A stretch of DNA of 53,216 nucleotides from Bacillus sp. 7884-1 (GTDB lineage Bacteria > Bacillota > Bacilli > Bacillales > Cytobacillaceae). How positions within the stretch are numbered: the first letter of the stretch is position 1; every line of letters starts with the position of its first letter. Below, piece by piece: positions 52,589-53,216 of this stretch. Under the pieces are notes generated by a model, which saw nothing but the letters and a program-made list of their open reading frames with translations, did no database searches and was not told the origin of the DNA. The stretch is taken from positions 1-53,216 of the forward strand of contig NZ_NPDD01000019.1 of assembly GCF_002272245.1 (NCBI RefSeq), read 5' to 3'. A program made the translations under genes and the position numbers.

Positions 52589-53216
52589 TTAAATTGATGC
52601 ATTATTTTCGGAAGCAAATTTTGGAATGGAAAGACTGAATCTTGCTCCATCCTCAGTATTTTCTACCTTTACGAAACCATTCATTTTTTCAATAATCATT
52701 TTCGTTATATAAAGGCCATTACCAGTTCCATGCTCTTTTGTAGTGAAATTGGGTTCGAATAACCTTGAGATATGTGAAGAATCGATATCACCTGCATTAT
52801 CAGTAATCTCCACTACTATAAGATTCTCATTCGTATAAATCTGGATTTTCATTTTTCTATTTTGGATATGGTTCCTAACAAAAGATTCTCTTGCGTTCGT
52901 CAAAATATGTAAAACAATTTGACTGAATTCATTGGGAACTCCATAGGCCATTTGCAGGCCTCGGTATTCGAAATCCACATGAATATCTTGGTTCTTAAGG
53001 ATGGAGAAAAAAACGGACAACGCTTCTTCAATTGAATCTGAAACAGAAAAAGAGCTTTTTTCTTTGTTAGTCTGATAGAATTTTCGAACATCATTAATGG
53101 TTCGTGACATACTCTCACCTCTTTTATATTCCTTGGATAGGCTCTTTTCGTAAATTTTGTTGTATTTTCGTACCAGACCCTTAAGGCGGTTCGTAAGATT
53201 TGTCCTCAAGGCCCTG
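52589..53216 (-). CDS. Histidine kinase, C-terminal part (cut by window end)
   Basis: The frame is open to the window end, so the N-terminus is missing. About 208 codons remain. The start of what is seen (SMSRTINDVRKFYQ) resembles the second helix of a dimerisation domain of the type with an HQWRQPL H-box, which would lie beyond the window. The HATPase domain is complete: N box NEFSQIVLHILTNARES, G1 DNAGDI, F box FTTKEH, G2 GTGNGLYI. The partner response regulator is not in the window. Signal unknown. Confidence 0.85.
   Translation of the reverse strand, partial: RALRTNLTNRLKGLVRKYNKIYEKSLSKEYKRGESMSRTINDVRKFYQTNKEKSSFSVSDSIEEALSVFFSILKNQDIHVDFEYRGLQMAYGVPNEFSQIVLHILTNARESFVRNHIQNRKMKIQIYTNENLIVVEITDNAGDIDSSHISRLFEPNFTTKEHGTGNGLYITKMIIEKMNGFVKVENTEDGARFSLSIPKFASENNASI

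Overview
The window looks like a chromosomal segment of a low-GC, endospore-forming Bacillaceae species (Bacillus/Neobacillus-like). Evidence: AT-rich sequence with strong AGGAGG-type ribosome binding sites, a complete gerA-type spore germinant receptor operon, small Bacillus-specific families (DUF1292, DUF2533, DUF3219, YqcI/YcgG), and the yneT-parE-parC gene order known from Bacillus subtilis. No rRNA, tRNA, CRISPR array, insertion sequence or prophage was recognised.

Region by region. 0-2.5 kb: proBA (proline synthesis). 2.5-7.4 kb: a YqcI/YcgG protein, a fused nuclease/DinG-XPD helicase, and a two-gene operon of a SatD-like protein (cyclase-like GDE motif plus helix-turn-helix) and a DUF3307 membrane protein, behind a promoter that carries a perfect palindrome. 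7.5-9.6 kb: a decaying ferrous-iron operon in which feoA is frameshifted and the separate FeoB GTPase gene has lost most of its G domain, while the FeoB membrane part is intact. 9.6-10.6 kb: a PfpI-like protein and a DUF1292 protein. 10.7-19.6 kb: an arginine/ornithine-catabolism (roc) regulon. A RocR-like sigma-54 activator sits between two sigma-54 promoters, each preceded by the same palindromic enhancer sites. One drives rocA-rocD-rocG; the other drives a 49-codon gene that lies ahead of a c-di-AMP (ydaO-type) riboswitch, a terminator, a CcpA cre site and a LysP/RocE-like permease. A small secreted CxC protein lies in between.

19.6-27 kb: an aldehyde dehydrogenase, a small unknown gene, and a fatty-acyl-CoA catabolic operon (CoA transferase, short-chain dehydrogenase, thiolase, MBL hydrolase, thioesterase) with a divergent TetR regulator and a perfect cre site. 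27-29.5 kb: a divergent XRE-cupin regulator and a three-gene operon (carboxylesterase, DoxX, extradiol dioxygenase) resembling quinone/catechol detoxification, with three copies of an operator-like motif in the promoter region. 29.6-33 kb: trhO, a membrane-anchored GH18 glycosidase and a metallophosphoesterase. 33.2-37.8 kb: phenylalanine hydroxylase with its pterin dehydratase, a small-ORF/patatin bicistron and a DHH phosphoesterase. 37.8-44.9 kb: a CMD-family protein, DUF2935, the gerABC-type operon, DUF2533, DUF3219, an LLM flavin oxidoreductase and an unknown small gene. 45-53.2 kb: xerS, a secreted VCBS-like protein, parC, parE (with a LexA-like box upstream), yneT, and a histidine kinase cut by the window end.

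How the genes work together: the roc genes convert ornithine and arginine-derived carbon via P5C and glutamate to 2-oxoglutarate; proBA runs the opposite way from glutamate to P5C. The acyl-CoA operon and the roc permease both carry cre sites, which suggests carbon catabolite control. The best candidates for something undescribed are the SatD-like/DUF3307 pair with its own operator, the layered control of the roc permease with the unknown 49-aa gene, and the patatin bicistron.
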